From Neorhizobium vignae (GTDB taxonomy: Bacteria > Pseudomonadota > Alphaproteobacteria > Rhizobiales > Rhizobiaceae): DNA of 64,000 bases. The stretch is taken from positions 248,001-312,000 of the forward strand of contig NZ_JNNU01000007.1 of assembly GCF_000732195.1 (NCBI RefSeq), given 5' to 3'. Each line of letters starts with the position of its first letter. Within the stretch, counting starts at the first letter, position 1. A model generated the notes under the pieces. It was not told the origin of the DNA. It was given only the letters and a program-made list of their open reading frames with translations, and ran no database searches. Shown one piece after another: positions 35,358-44,369 of the stretch. A program made the translations under genes and the position numbers.

Positions 35358-36953
35358 ATGGAACTGCGGCGTTCTCGGGTGATTGCGGCGGCCGTTTTCC
35401 TCGGCCTGCTCGGGGCAATCGTTCCGATTGTCGCGATGGTCTACATTTCGTGGGTCATCACGGTCGAGAAACAGCAGAACAATCTCGAACGGCTCGCCGA
35501 GCAGACGATCAGGCGTGCGAGCAGGACGTTCGAGGACGCGCGGGCGGCGCTCGATTCGCTCGCCTATCCGCGCCTGGTGCCCTGTTCGGAGCAGCATATC
35601 GCCCGGATGCGGGTGATCGCCTTCAATACGCCCTCGGTCAAGGAAGTCGGTTATTTCGAGAACGGCCTGCTGAAATGCACCTCCTGGGGGATCGAGGAAC
35701 GCAACGTCGACCGTCCGTGGATCGATTACATGACGCCGGACGGCGTGGAAGTCGCCACCCGCGTGCAGCCGGCGGTCAGCATGGGCAATCCGATGATGGG
35801 GCTGCATTACGGCCCCTATAACGTGCTGGTCGATCCGGCCCGGTTCGTCGACATCCTGGTGGACGCCGACATTTCCCTGGCGCTCGCCAACCGGCAGGGC
35901 ATGCTGATCAACGAACTCAACTCTCCCGAAGCGGACCTGGTCAACGCCCTGATCGATGAGCCGAAGAACGGCATGACCTCCTCTGTTCTCTACGCGATCG
36001 CACGCGACAAGGGGTTGATCGCAATCGCCATGGAACCGCGCTCCAACCTGACCGGCAGGTTGAGGGAGGAACAGCTCCTGCTGCTGCCGGTCGGTGCCTT
36101 CGTCGCCATCTTCATTGTCGGCGTGGTGGTCTGGCTGTCCAAGAAAAGACTGTCACCGCTCGGCGAGCTGGCAATCGCGGTGCGCAAGCGCGAATTCATC
36201 GTCCATTACCAGCCGATCATCGAGCTCAAGACCAGCATCTGCGTCGGCGCCGAGGCGCTGGTGCGCTGGCGGAGGCCGGATGGATCGCTGGTGCGCCCGG
36301 ACCTGTTCATTCCACTCGCCGAGGAGAGCGGGCTCATTCTGCCGATTACGGACCAGGTCATCGAAGCGATCATTGCCGATCTCGGGGGACTGCTCAGGGC
36401 GGAGAGTGCGCTGCATATCGCCGTCAACCTTTCCGCCGCCGACGTCACCACCGGGCGCATACTCGACGTTCTCGACAGGAAACTCGCGAAGACTGGGATA
36501 GCGGCGGGGCAGATCTGGCTGGAAGCCACCGAACGCGGCTTCATCGACATCGAGGCGGCGCGCACGACATTGACGGCGGCTCGGCAAAGAGGCCATTCGG
36601 TTGCGATCGACGACTTCGGCACGGGATATTCCAGCCTGCAATACCTGCAGGGGCTGCCGATGGATGCGCTGAAGATCGACAAGTCCTTCGTCGACACGAT
36701 CGGCCGCAACAGCGCCACCAGCTCGGTCACCGGCCACATCATCGAGATGGCGAAGACGCTCGACCTGCAGATCGTCGCCGAAGGCGTGGAGACGGAGGAG
36801 CAGGCGGACTATCTGAAGGCTCACGACGTGCATCTCGGCCAGGGCTGGCTGTTCTCCAAACCGCTGCCGGCCGCCGATTTCATCGACTATCACCGGAACG
36901 CAAAAGCCCGCTCGGGGAGCGGGCGGCAGAATATCCGGTGCGTGGCGGCATGA
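35358..36953 (+). CDS. Membrane EAL-domain c-di-GMP phosphodiesterase with periplasmic CSS-type sensor
   Basis: A 531-residue inner-membrane protein: helix at about 10-30, a periplasmic segment of about 200 residues with cysteines in VPCSEQH and KCTSWG (like the CSS motif of E. coli PdeB/C/G-type enzymes), a second helix at about 240-265, and a cytoplasmic EAL domain. The EAL domain has the signature AEALVRW, the catalytic-loop DDFGTGYSSLQYL and the EGVET motif, so it should hydrolyse c-di-GMP. No GGDEF domain is present. AAAGG precedes the chosen ATG; an upstream start would add 31 residues. In CSS proteins a periplasmic disulfide controls activity. Confidence 0.92.
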   Translation: MELRRSRVIAAAVFLGLLGAIVPIVAMVYISWVITVEKQQNNLERLAEQTIRRASRTFEDARAALDSLAYPRLVPCSEQHIARMRVIAFNTPSVKEVGYFENGLLKCTSWGIEERNVDRPWIDYMTPDGVEVATRVQPAVSMGNPMMGLHYGPYNVLVDPARFVDILVDADISLALANRQGMLINELNSPEADLVNALIDEPKNGMTSSVLYAIARDKGLIAIAMEPRSNLTGRLREEQLLLLPVGAFVAIFIVGVVVWLSKKRLSPLGELAIAVRKREFIVHYQPIIELKTSICVGAEALVRWRRPDGSLVRPDLFIPLAEESGLILPITDQVIEAIIADLGGLLRAESALHIAVNLSAADVTTGRILDVLDRKLAKTGIAAGQIWLEATERGFIDIEAARTTLTAARQRGHSVAIDDFGTGYSSLQYLQGLPMDALKIDKSFVDTIGRNSATSSVTGHIIEMAKTLDLQIVAEGVETEEQADYLKAHDVHLGQGWLFSKPLPAADFIDYHRNAKARSGSGRQNIRCVAA

Positions 36954-36970
36954 GGGCCCGCCGGACGATA

Positions 36971-37261
36971 TCAATCGTCGAGATCGCGATAGGCCGACTC
37001 GACCTGGCTGAACGTGACCTGCTGGCGCGGTTTCTGGTCGGCCGTGAGCATGTCGAGCGAAACGGTGGTGGCGGGGATCATGAATTCGGTATCGGTGGGG
37101 TCGCTGGCGTTTTCGGCTCGGCGCTGGTTGCGGTCCGAATCGGCCTTGATGTCCTTGACCTGATCCTTGGCCGAGATGCGCCGTCCCGGCTTCAGAGCCT
37201 CGATGGCGAGTGCGGCGGTGCTCGCCGATATGCTGACCAGTAATGTCATCTCGCCTATCAC
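36971..37261 (-). CDS. Small conserved-looking hypothetical protein
   Basis: A 96-residue protein with a short hydrophobic N-terminus (MTLLVSISASTAALAIEAL) that may be a signal or anchor, followed by a polar, charged region (ISAKDQVKDIKADSDRNQRR) and an acidic end (QVESAYRDLDD). The GTG at 37261 or the ATG at 37249 (after AGGCGAG) may be the start. No domain is recognised. It converges on the EAL gene. Confidence 0.55.
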   Translation of the reverse strand: MIGEMTLLVSISASTAALAIEALKPGRRISAKDQVKDIKADSDRNQRRAENASDPTDTEFMIPATTVSLDMLTADQKPRQQVTFSQVESAYRDLDD

Positions 37262-37373
37262 TCTCTTTTCTCAGAATATGATAATTACGGCGGCCCTGAT
37301 TTGTTCCCCTTTAAACAAAACGTCGGCATTTTATCGATTTGACGATTCTCGTTTCTGTCCTAGAGAAAGTTCC

Positions 37374-37751
37374 ATGATCAACATGCTTCTCGTCGCCATC
37401 GGCGGAGCGATCGGCTCCGTCTGCCGCTATCTCGTCGGGCTCTGGGCGCTGCGCCTGGGGGGGCCGGCCTTTCCGTGGGGGACGCTTGCCGTCAATATCG
37501 CCGGCTCGTTCGCGATCGGGTTCCTTGCGGAGCTGATCGTCCGGCGCTTCGATGCGTCGCCCGAAATGCGGTTGCTGATCATTACCGGCTTTCTCGGCGG
37601 CTTCACGACGTTCTCTGCCTTTTCGCTGGATGTCGTGTCGCTCCTGGAGCGGGGCGCGACCATGGTGGGCGTCACCTATATCGTCGCGAGCGTTGCAATC
37701 TCGCTCGGTGCGGTTTTCGCCGGACTGGCGCTCGGGCGGGCAATGCTCTAA
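37374..37751 (+). CDS. crcB: Fluoride ion channel CrcB/Fluc
   Basis: A 125-residue four-helix protein of the Fluc family, which works as a dual-topology dimer exporting fluoride passively. Typical motifs: GGAIGSVCRYLVG at the start, the WGTLAVNIAGSFAIGF motif with the conserved Asn, and GFLGGFTTFSAFSLD with the Phe and Thr residues of the pore. The ATG at 37374 is chosen by homology; no fluoride riboswitch motif is seen in the leader. It lies 49 bases before rluC. Confidence 0.94.
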   Translation: MINMLLVAIGGAIGSVCRYLVGLWALRLGGPAFPWGTLAVNIAGSFAIGFLAELIVRRFDASPEMRLLIITGFLGGFTTFSAFSLDVVSLLERGATMVGVTYIVASVAISLGAVFAGLALGRAML

Positions 37752-37800
37752 AGACCGGGCAAAGGGCCGCCGGCCCACACCCAGATATGAAAGAGCTTTG

Positions 37801-38793
37801 ATGGCAGGCATCGAGCATATCCGCGTCGAAGCGGACGAAGCGGGAATGCGTCTCGACCGCTGGTTCAAGATCCACTACCCGGGCCTCGGCTTCGGACCGC
37901 TCCAGAAACTGCTGCGCTCCGGACAGGTGCGCGTCGATGGCGGACGGGTGAAATCCGACGCCCGCGTGCAGCCGGGACAGACGGTGCGTATTCCGCCGAT
38001 GGAGGTCGATGCCAAGAAGGCGGGTCCGATCGCCGGCAAGGATCTCAAGCATTCCAGCGATTTCGAACTATTGTCGCGCATGGTCCTGCATGAGGACGAG
38101 AAGGTGATCGTGCTCAACAAGCCGGCGGGCTTGGCCGTCCAGGGCGGATCGGGCGTCGCGCGCCATATCGACCAGATGCTCGACAGCTGGATCAGCCCCA
38201 AGGGCGAAAAACCGCGGCTCGTCCACCGTCTCGACCGCGACACATCAGGCGTGCTGGTTATCGCCCGCACCCGAGGTGCCGCGCAGAAGCTGACCGCGGC
38301 CTTCCGCGAACGCGACACCAAGAAGACCTATTGGGCCCTGGTCAAGGGCGTGCCGCGCAAGCACGAGGACAAGATTTCCACCTGGCTGGTGAAGGAACAG
38401 ACGCCGGACGGCGACCGCATGCGGATCGCCAGGCATGGCGAGGACGGCGCCGACCACGCGGTGTCCTATTACCGCGTTTTGGAAATGGCGGCGCAGACGC
38501 TCTGCTGGCTGGAGATGGAGCCCTATACCGGCCGTACCCATCAGCTGCGCGTCCATGCGCTGCATATCGGCCATCCGATCATCGGCGACCCGAAATATTT
38601 CGACGACGACCACAACTGGGATTTCCCGGGCGGCATCCAGAAGAAGCTGCATCTCCACGCGCGCCATATCGACATTCCGCATCCGAACGGCGGACGGCTG
38701 AAGGTCACGGCACCTCTGCCGCCGCATATGGTGCAGAGCTGGAACCTTCTCGGCTTCGATATGGAAAACGGCCGCAGGGACGACGAAGAATGA
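37801..38793 (+). CDS. rluC: 23S rRNA pseudouridine synthase RluC
   Basis: A 330-residue RluA-family pseudouridine synthase. An N-terminal S4 RNA-binding domain (MRLDRWFKIHYPG to QVRVDGG) is followed by the catalytic domain with the HRLDRDTSG motif, catalytic Asp145, and GRTHQLRVHALHIGHPIIGD. The presence of S4 and overall length fit RluC/RluD; RluC is the usual call in rhizobia (modifies three uridines in 23S rRNA). It overlaps the HAD phosphatase gene by 4 bases. Confidence 0.9.
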   Translation: MAGIEHIRVEADEAGMRLDRWFKIHYPGLGFGPLQKLLRSGQVRVDGGRVKSDARVQPGQTVRIPPMEVDAKKAGPIAGKDLKHSSDFELLSRMVLHEDEKVIVLNKPAGLAVQGGSGVARHIDQMLDSWISPKGEKPRLVHRLDRDTSGVLVIARTRGAAQKLTAAFRERDTKKTYWALVKGVPRKHEDKISTWLVKEQTPDGDRMRIARHGEDGADHAVSYYRVLEMAAQTLCWLEMEPYTGRTHQLRVHALHIGHPIIGDPKYFDDDHNWDFPGGIQKKLHLHARHIDIPHPNGGRLKVTAPLPPHMVQSWNLLGFDMENGRRDDEE

Positions 38794-39443
38794 AACTGGT
38801 CCTTTTCGATTGCGACGGCACGCTGGTCGACAGCGCGAACCTGATCCACGAAACCATGCGCCGCACCTTCGCCCATTTCGACAAACCGGAACCGAAGGTG
38901 GAGGACACCAAGGCGATCATCGGGCTGACGCTCGACATCGCGATCGCCCGCATGCAGGGCAAGCCACATGCGGATGAAGAAGCCGTCGAGATGATGGCCT
39001 ATTACAAGACGCTGTTTTCCGTCGTGCGCCAGGATCTCGGTTTCAGGGAGCCGTTGTTCGAAGGGATTCGCGAGCTGATCGACGCGATCGGTCCGCGCAA
39101 GGACCTGCTGATCGGCGCGGTGACCGGCAAATCGCGGCGCGGCCTGAAGCTGGTCGTGGAGACGCACGGGTTCGACAAGTATTTTATGGTGTCGCGCACC
39201 GCCGACGACTGCCCCTCGAAACCGCATCCGGCGATGGTGACCGAATGCTGCGACGAGACCGGCATGAAACCTTCCGACACTCTTGTCATCGGCGATGCCA
39301 TTTACGATATGCAGATGGCGAAGGCGGCCGGGGCCACGGCGATCGGCGTTGCCTGGGGTTACGCCTCGGTGGACGAGCTGAACAAGGCCGGAGCCGACGC
39401 CATCATCCATCATCCGAGCGAGTTGCTGAGCCATATCGGCTGA
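38790..39443 (+). CDS. HAD-family phosphatase
   Basis: A 217-residue haloacid dehalogenase-like hydrolase of the phosphoglycolate-phosphatase-like group. Motif I is FDCDGTLVD (nucleophile Asp7, Asp9), motif II is the Thr in GAVTGKSRRGL, motif III the Lys in CPSKPHPAM and motif IV the acidic IGDAIYDMQMA. Substrate not assigned. The ATG overlaps the rluC stop (ATGA). Next gene is the ATP12 chaperone, 12 bases on. The rluC-HAD-ATP12 order is common in Rhizobiales. Confidence 0.93.
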   Translation: MKLVLFDCDGTLVDSANLIHETMRRTFAHFDKPEPKVEDTKAIIGLTLDIAIARMQGKPHADEEAVEMMAYYKTLFSVVRQDLGFREPLFEGIRELIDAIGPRKDLLIGAVTGKSRRGLKLVVETHGFDKYFMVSRTADDCPSKPHPAMVTECCDETGMKPSDTLVIGDAIYDMQMAKAAGATAIGVAWGYASVDELNKAGADAIIHHPSELLSHIG

Positions 39444-39455
39444 GGTTTTATTTCC

Positions 39456-40247
39456 ATGCGTGACATGTTTCCCGATCCATCCGAAGCGCTGAGCCATCCG
39501 GACCCGACGCGGCGGGCGCAGATTCAGATGCACAAGCCGCTGCCGAAGCGCTTCTACAAGGAAGTGTCGGTCGCGGAAGGCGAGGGTGGCCATGCCATCC
39601 ATCTCGACGGCCGACCGGTCAGGACGCCGGCCAAGAACGGGCTCGTCGCTCCGACGGCACGGCTTGCCGAACTGATCCGCGACGAATGGGCCAACCAGGT
39701 GGATGTCATCGATCCCGGCACCATGCCGGTGACGCGGCTCGTCAACACGGCGATCGACGGCATCGCGACCGACCGCCAAGCGGTGTTCGAGGATATCCTG
39801 CGGTTCTCGTCGAGCGATCTGCTCTGCTACCGCGCCGAAGCACCGGAAAATCTGGTCGCGCGTCAGAGCGAGCTGTGGGACCCGATCGTCGATTGGGCCG
39901 CAAACGAGCTCGGCGCCCGCTTCATCCTGATCGAAGGGGTAATGCCGCAGGAGCAGCCGAAGGAAGCGACCGCAGCCTTTGCGGTGACGCTGAAGAAATA
40001 CGATACGCCGATCGAACTCGCCGTGCTGCACACGGTGACGACGCTGACCGGCTCGGCGATCCTGGCGCTCGCGTTTGCGGAAGGCCACCTGACCGTCGAC
40101 GAGGCCTGGACGCTCGCCCACCTCGACGAGGACTGGACGAACGAACATTGGGGCGCGGACGCGGAGGCCGAGCATCGGCGCGCCAAGCGGTTCGAGGAAA
40201 TGCGGGCGGCGACCGAAACTTTTCTTGCCTTGAAGCCCTCGGCTTAA
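39456..40247 (+). CDS. ATP12-family F1-ATPase assembly chaperone
   Basis: A 263-residue protein similar to mitochondrial ATP12, which chaperones the alpha subunit of F1 ATP synthase during assembly; alphaproteobacteria keep this gene. Typical segments are KPLPKRFYKEVSVAEGEGGH, LDGRPVRTPAKNGLV, LAELIRDEWANQ and the late region SAILALAFAEGHLTVDEAW with HLDEDWTNEHWGAD. Located after the HAD phosphatase in the same direction, likely co-transcribed. Confidence 0.93.
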   Translation: MRDMFPDPSEALSHPDPTRRAQIQMHKPLPKRFYKEVSVAEGEGGHAIHLDGRPVRTPAKNGLVAPTARLAELIRDEWANQVDVIDPGTMPVTRLVNTAIDGIATDRQAVFEDILRFSSSDLLCYRAEAPENLVARQSELWDPIVDWAANELGARFILIEGVMPQEQPKEATAAFAVTLKKYDTPIELAVLHTVTTLTGSAILALAFAEGHLTVDEAWTLAHLDEDWTNEHWGADAEAEHRRAKRFEEMRAATETFLALKPSA

Positions 40248-40304
40248 TCGTTCTCTAACCCTGTTCGTTGGAACATCTGAAGGTGCCGTCTTGCAGGTCC
40301 CTTC

Positions 40305-40793
40305 ATGGTTCGTCGTCTGTCTCGTTTCTGTCTGATTGCTTTGACGGTCCTGCCGCTGATGTCGTTCCGTCTGGAACAGGCAAATACGGCGCAGGAAAAA
40401 CTTCTCTATGACGTGCGCGGCGCCTTCGTGACCGCGCGGCCGGATGTGCCAAAGGGATTGGTGATCGCCACCGACATGCTGGTCGACGAGGCGATCCGCG
40501 CAACCGTCAGGTCGATCGCCCTGCCGCGGACGATCATCTCGGTGCGCATCGACGAGATGTCGCATGTGCCCATGCTGATCGGCAGCCGGCATGAGGCGAA
40601 GGTGACGGTGCAGGCGATATCGGTCAACACCGGCGAGCCGATCGCCAGGGGAACGTTCAAGACTTCGATCTACCTGCTGGACGGGGACACCGTGGACCGT
40701 GACCTCGCCGAAAAGATCGCCGATCGCATCTCCGGCGAATTCCGCCTCGACGGCCAGCGCCGCCCTACCATGGCGACCGCACTGTTTCCGTGA
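40305..40793 (+). CDS. Hypothetical exported protein
   Basis: A 162-residue protein with a signal peptide (MVRRLSRFCLIALTVLPLMS). The mature part is rich in beta strands, with VPKGLVIATDMLVDEAIRAT and KVTVQAISVNTGEPIARGTF. No domain is recognised. It lies 57 bases after the ATP12-type gene in the same direction and may share its transcript. Its stop lies 3 bases before that of convergent fghA. Confidence 0.7.
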   Translation: MVRRLSRFCLIALTVLPLMSFRLEQANTAQEKLLYDVRGAFVTARPDVPKGLVIATDMLVDEAIRATVRSIALPRTIISVRIDEMSHVPMLIGSRHEAKVTVQAISVNTGEPIARGTFKTSIYLLDGDTVDRDLAEKIADRISGEFRLDGQRRPTMATALFP

Positions 40794-40796
40794 GGG

Positions 40797-41630
40797 TCAG
40801 CCCAGCCGTTCCGCGTGCCAGCGGAGGTGGTCGTCCATGAAGGTCGAGATGAAGTAATACGAGTGGTCGTAGCGTTCGTGCATCCGGAGCTTCACGTCGA
40901 TATCTGTTCCCTTGGCCGCCTCCTCGAACAGCCAGGGGCGCAGGCCGTTTTCGAGGAAGCCATCGGCCTTGCCCTGGTCGATCAGGAATTCCGGAAAGCG
41001 GGCGCCGTCTTCGACCAGTGCGCAGGCGTCGTATTGCCGCCAGGCGGCGCGATCCGGACCCAGATATTTCTCGAGGGCGGGGGCCGACCAGTCGGCGGTG
41101 GAGGGTTGGACGATCGGCGCGAAGGCGGAGCAGCTTCTGAACCGCTCCGGGTTCTTCAGCGCAATCGTCATGGCGCCGTGGCCGCCCATCGAATGACCGA
41201 AAATGCCCTGGCGCTCCATGTCCATGCGAAAATGCTGGCTGACGAAGTTCGGCAGTTCCTCGGTGATGTAGGTGTACATCTGATAGTGCTCGGCCCACGG
41301 TTTTTCCGTTGCGTCGAGATAGAAGCCGGCGCCTTTGCCCATCTGCCAGTCGGTGATTTCGTCGGGCACGTCGTTGCCGCGCGGGCTGGTATCCGGGCAG
41401 ATGACGATCAGCCCGAGTTCCGCGGCCATCCGCCTGTATTCGCCCTTTTCCATGACGTTCGCATGGGTGCAGGTAAGGCCCGAGAGATACCAGACAACCG
41501 GGCAGGGCTCCTTGATCGCCTGCGGCGGCACGAAGACGGCGAAGGTCATCTCGCACTTGCAGGCTTCGGATTCATGCATGAACACGCCCTGCATGCCGCC
41601 GAAGGCGGTGTTCTGGGAAAGGACCTTCAT
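40797..41630 (-). CDS. fghA: S-formylglutathione hydrolase
   Basis: A 277-residue alpha/beta hydrolase (esterase D family) that cleaves S-formylglutathione to formate and glutathione, the second step of formaldehyde detoxification. The nucleophile is Ser147 in GHSMGGHGAM; the region WYLSGLTCTHANVMEKGEYR and the catalytic His in YDHSYYFISTFMDDH are typical. The partner dehydrogenase FrmA is encoded about 1.5 kb further upstream on the same strand, separated by three small genes. Confidence 0.95.
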   Translation of the reverse strand: MKVLSQNTAFGGMQGVFMHESEACKCEMTFAVFVPPQAIKEPCPVVWYLSGLTCTHANVMEKGEYRRMAAELGLIVICPDTSPRGNDVPDEITDWQMGKGAGFYLDATEKPWAEHYQMYTYITEELPNFVSQHFRMDMERQGIFGHSMGGHGAMTIALKNPERFRSCSAFAPIVQPSTADWSAPALEKYLGPDRAAWRQYDACALVEDGARFPEFLIDQGKADGFLENGLRPWLFEEAAKGTDIDVKLRMHERYDHSYYFISTFMDDHLRWHAERLG

Positions 41631-41648
41631 CGGTGCTCCTTAAGGATA

Positions 41649-42332
41649 TCAATTGCCCATCGAAACGACGGCGTTGACGGCCGCGGCGACAAGGACGGTG
41701 TTGAAAAAGAAGGACACGACCGCATGCAGGAGGTTGATGCGGCGCATCTCGGTCGTGGTGATCTGGACGTCCGAAGTCTGGGCGGTCATGCCGATGACGA
41801 ACGAGAAATAGAGGAAATCGTAGGCGCCGGGCTCGTCGGTTTCGGGAAAGTCCAGGCCGCCGCGTTTCGCCACGTTCTGCTCGGCCTGCTCGTCCGGCCT
41901 CCAGAAGCGGTGGGCGTAATGCATGGCGAACATCGTGTGGATGGTCAGCCAGCCGAGCACGACGGATGCGAAGGCAAGCGATACGGAGGCAAGGCCCGCA
42001 GGCTGCGAACGGTTTAGCGCTTCGAACAGCGAAACCACGGCGGCGGCAACGGCGAGCAAAGTTACCCCCAAGATGACCGGCGCAGGCTCGTCGTCGTTTT
42101 GGCCTTTCTTTCTGAACGTGGCGCCATCGAGCTTCGGAATGCGGGCGGCCATCATGACGAGGTAGATCAGGAAGAAGACGATGACTGCAATGCCGAGCGC
42201 GAGTTGCGGCACGTAAAGGAGCAGGAACGGCAAACAGACCAGCGAGGCGATGGTGCCGGCGAAGAACGGGCCATGCCGGTGATAGGTCACTCTGCGCCAG
42301 GGGCTCGGCATCCGGGTTTTCCGATCGCTCAC
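41649..42332 (-). CDS. DUF1345 membrane protein
   Basis: A 227-residue inner-membrane protein of the DUF1345 family with about five or six helices. The family motif region is YDFLYFSFVIGMTAQTSDVQ. Another conserved stretch is TIHTMFAMHYAHRFW. Function unknown. It overlaps the YaiI/DUF188 gene by 4 bases and precedes fghA by 18 bases, so these form one operon on the minus strand. Confidence 0.9.
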   Translation of the reverse strand: MSDRKTRMPSPWRRVTYHRHGPFFAGTIASLVCLPFLLLYVPQLALGIAVIVFFLIYLVMMAARIPKLDGATFRKKGQNDDEPAPVILGVTLLAVAAAVVSLFEALNRSQPAGLASVSLAFASVVLGWLTIHTMFAMHYAHRFWRPDEQAEQNVAKRGGLDFPETDEPGAYDFLYFSFVIGMTAQTSDVQITTTEMRRINLLHAVVSFFFNTVLVAAAVNAVVSMGN

Positions 42333-42775
42333 GTGGCTGATTTGGCGCGGCGGCAGAGCCTGTCCAGCGTTTCCAGGAATTTCGAGCGGTCGCGCGGCGA
42401 AAAGGCGGCGTTATAGCCCTTGCTCTCTCCGGTCTCGCGCAGATGCGCTCCAAGGTCGCGCATGGCGCTCGCCATGCCGATATTGGTTTCGTCGAAGACC
42501 CGGCCGGTCGGGCCGGTCACCAGCGCGCCCGATGCAACACAGCGTACCGCCAGCGGCACGTCGGCGGTAACGACGATATCGGCGGGTCCGGCGCGCTCGG
42601 CGATCCAGTTGTCGGCGGCGTCGAAACCGGCCGAGACGATGACGTTGTGAACCATCGGATCACGAGACGGCCGCAGGCCCGAATTGGCGACGAACGTCAC
42701 TTCGAGGTCATGGCGTTCCGCGACTTTCAGAATCTCCGGCTTGACCGGACAGGCATCGGCGTCGACATAGATCAT
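42329..42775 (-). CDS. YaiI/YqxD (DUF188) family protein, PIN-like fold
   Basis: A 148-residue member of the DUF188 family, predicted to have a PIN-type nuclease-like fold with conserved acids: MIYVDADACPVKPEI at the start, VVTADVPLAVRC in the middle, and the region TNIGMASAMRDLGAHLRETG. Biological role unknown. The ATG is preferred over a TTG 21 bases upstream. It overlaps the DUF1345 gene. Confidence 0.92.
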   Translation of the reverse strand: MIYVDADACPVKPEILKVAERHDLEVTFVANSGLRPSRDPMVHNVIVSAGFDAADNWIAERAGPADIVVTADVPLAVRCVASGALVTGPTGRVFDETNIGMASAMRDLGAHLRETGESKGYNAAFSPRDRSKFLETLDRLCRRAKSAT

Positions 42776-42804
42776 GAATGGATAACTCCGGCCCAATCCG
42801 GCGA

Positions 42805-42848
42805 CCTCCCGCAGGACGGGAGGCAGCGTAGCCCGCCCAGCGGGCTAC
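42805..42848 (-). terminator. Two adjacent hairpins after the YegP-like gene
   Basis: CCTCCCG-5 bases-CGGGAGG (42805-42823) and GTAGCCCG-5 bases-CGGGCTAC (42828-42848) stand side by side between the DUF188 gene and the stop of the YegP-like gene. No T run follows. They probably separate the two minus-strand transcripts or protect the 3' end. Confidence 0.55.
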
Positions 42849-42862
42849 GCGCAGGATATGGC

Positions 42863-43051
42863 TCAGGCGACGGAGGTCGTCTGGTCGTCGACTGCTGCGC
42901 CGGGTGCGTTTTTCTTGATCGATTCTATGGCCGAAACGGCGGAAGCCTTGGCCGAATACCCTTCCGAAGAGAACATCGACTGGCCGTTCGAAGCCTTGAA
43001 GCGAAAACGGTATTCGCCGGCCTTGTCCTGGTAGATTTCGAACTTGTACAT
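42863..43051 (-). CDS. YegP-like DUF1508 protein
   Basis: A 62-residue single-repeat DUF1508 protein: YKFEIYQDKAGEYRFRFKAS, NGQ, then SSEGYSAKASAVSAIESIKK, the repeat unit found twice in E. coli YegP. The family is small, soluble and of unknown role; it is often induced by stress. It lies alone between frmA and the DUF188 gene, with an AGGAACG site before the ATG. Confidence 0.9.
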   Translation of the reverse strand: MYKFEIYQDKAGEYRFRFKASNGQSMFSSEGYSAKASAVSAIESIKKNAPGAAVDDQTTSVA

Positions 43052-43137
43052 CTTCTGCGTTCCTCACATTAAACGGAGTTAAATCCTAGGTCTATTCGCA
43101 GCATTGGAGCGTAGCCCGGAACGTGTCGGAACCGCGC

Positions 43138-44265
43138 TCAATAAATCACTACGCTGCGAATCGATTCGCCGCCATGCATCAGCTCGAAACCCTTGTTGAT
43201 GTCCTCGAGCGGCATCGTGTGGGTGATCATCGGATCGATCTCGATCTTGCCCTCCATGTACCAGTCGACGATCTTCGGCACGTCGGTGCGGCCGCGGGCG
43301 CCGCCGAAGGCGGTGCCCATCCAGGTGCGGCCGGTGACGAGCTGGAAGGGCCGGGTGGAGATTTCCTGGCCGGCGCCGGCAACGCCGATCACCACCGACT
43401 TGCCCCAGCCGCGATGCGACGCTTCCAGCGCCTGGCGCATGACCTTGGTATTGCCGGTGCAGTCGAACGTGTAGTCCGCTCCACCGATCTGGTCGGCGCC
43501 GCGCTTCGTCAGATTGACGAGGTAAGGCACGATATCGCCGTCGACTTCCTTCGGGTTGACGAAATGGGTCATGCCGAAGCGTTCGCCCCAGGCCTTCTTG
43601 TCGTTGTTGAGGTCCACACCGATGATCATGTCGGCGCCGGCAAGCCGCAGGCCCTGGATGACGTTCAAGCCGATGCCGCCGAGCCCGAAGACGATGGCGG
43701 TGGCGCCGATCTCCACCTTGGCGGTGTTGATGACGGCGCCGATGCCGGTGGTGACGCCGCAGCCGATATAGCAGACCTTGTCGAAGGGGGCGCCCGGATT
43801 GATCTTGGCGACCGCGATCTCCGGCAGGACGGTGTAGTTGGCGAAGGTCGAGCAGCCCATATAGTGGTGGATCTTGTCCTTGCCGATCGAGAAGCGCGAG
43901 GTGCCGTCCGGCATCAGGCCCTGGCCCTGGGTGGAGCGGATCGCGGTGCAGAGATTGGTCTTGCGCGACAGGCAGGACGGGCATTCGCGGCATTCCGGCG
44001 TATAGAGCGGGATGACGTGATCGCCCTTCTTCACCGAGGTGACGCCGGGACCGACGTCGACGACGATGCCGGCGCCCTCATGGCCGAGGATCGCCGGGAA
44101 GAGGCCTTCCGGATCGGCCCCTGACAGGGTGAAATCGTCGGTATGGCAGATGCCGGTCGCCTTCACCTCGATCAGCACTTCGCCGGCGCGCGGGCCCTCG
44201 AGCTGTACGGTCATGACTTCGAGCGGTTTGCCAGCCTGAACGGCGACGGCGGCGCGGACATCCAT
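43138..44265 (-). CDS. frmA: S-(hydroxymethyl)glutathione dehydrogenase / class III alcohol dehydrogenase
   Basis: A 375-residue zinc medium-chain dehydrogenase that oxidises the formaldehyde-glutathione adduct to S-formylglutathione (also reduces S-nitrosoglutathione). Catalytic-zinc Cys lies in [14 protein letters not shown], His in GHEGAGIV, the structural-zinc cysteines in [15 protein letters not shown]. The class III signature ([14 protein letters not shown] [16 protein letters not shown]) is present. Cofactor glycine motif: [12 protein letters not shown]. Its pathway partner fghA lies downstream on the same strand. Confidence 0.96.
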   Translation of the reverse strand: MDVRAAVAVQAGKPLEVMTVQLEGPRAGEVLIEVKATGICHTDDFTLSGADPEGLFPAILGHEGAGIVVDVGPGVTSVKKGDHVIPLYTPECRECPSCLSRKTNLCTAIRSTQGQGLMPDGTSRFSIGKDKIHHYMGCSTFANYTVLPEIAVAKINPGAPFDKVCYIGCGVTTGIGAVINTAKVEIGATAIVFGLGGIGLNVIQGLRLAGADMIIGVDLNNDKKAWGERFGMTHFVNPKEVDGDIVPYLVNLTKRGADQIGGADYTFDCTGNTKVMRQALEASHRGWGKSVVIGVAGAGQEISTRPFQLVTGRTWMGTAFGGARGRTDVPKIVDWYMEGKIEIDPMITHTMPLEDINKGFELMHGGESIRSVVIY

Positions 44266-44369
44266 GATGCTCTCCCTTGGCTTTTTAGATTCGGGCGCGA
44301 CCTTTGCACAGGCGAGGGGGCCGGCTCAAGCCGGAACGAGCCGTTCGCAGTCGTATTTCGGTGAGCTGA

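Noticed and set aside
37262..37373. Fluoride riboswitch upstream of crcB
   Set aside because: The short leader lacks the conserved pseudoknot bases of the crcB motif.
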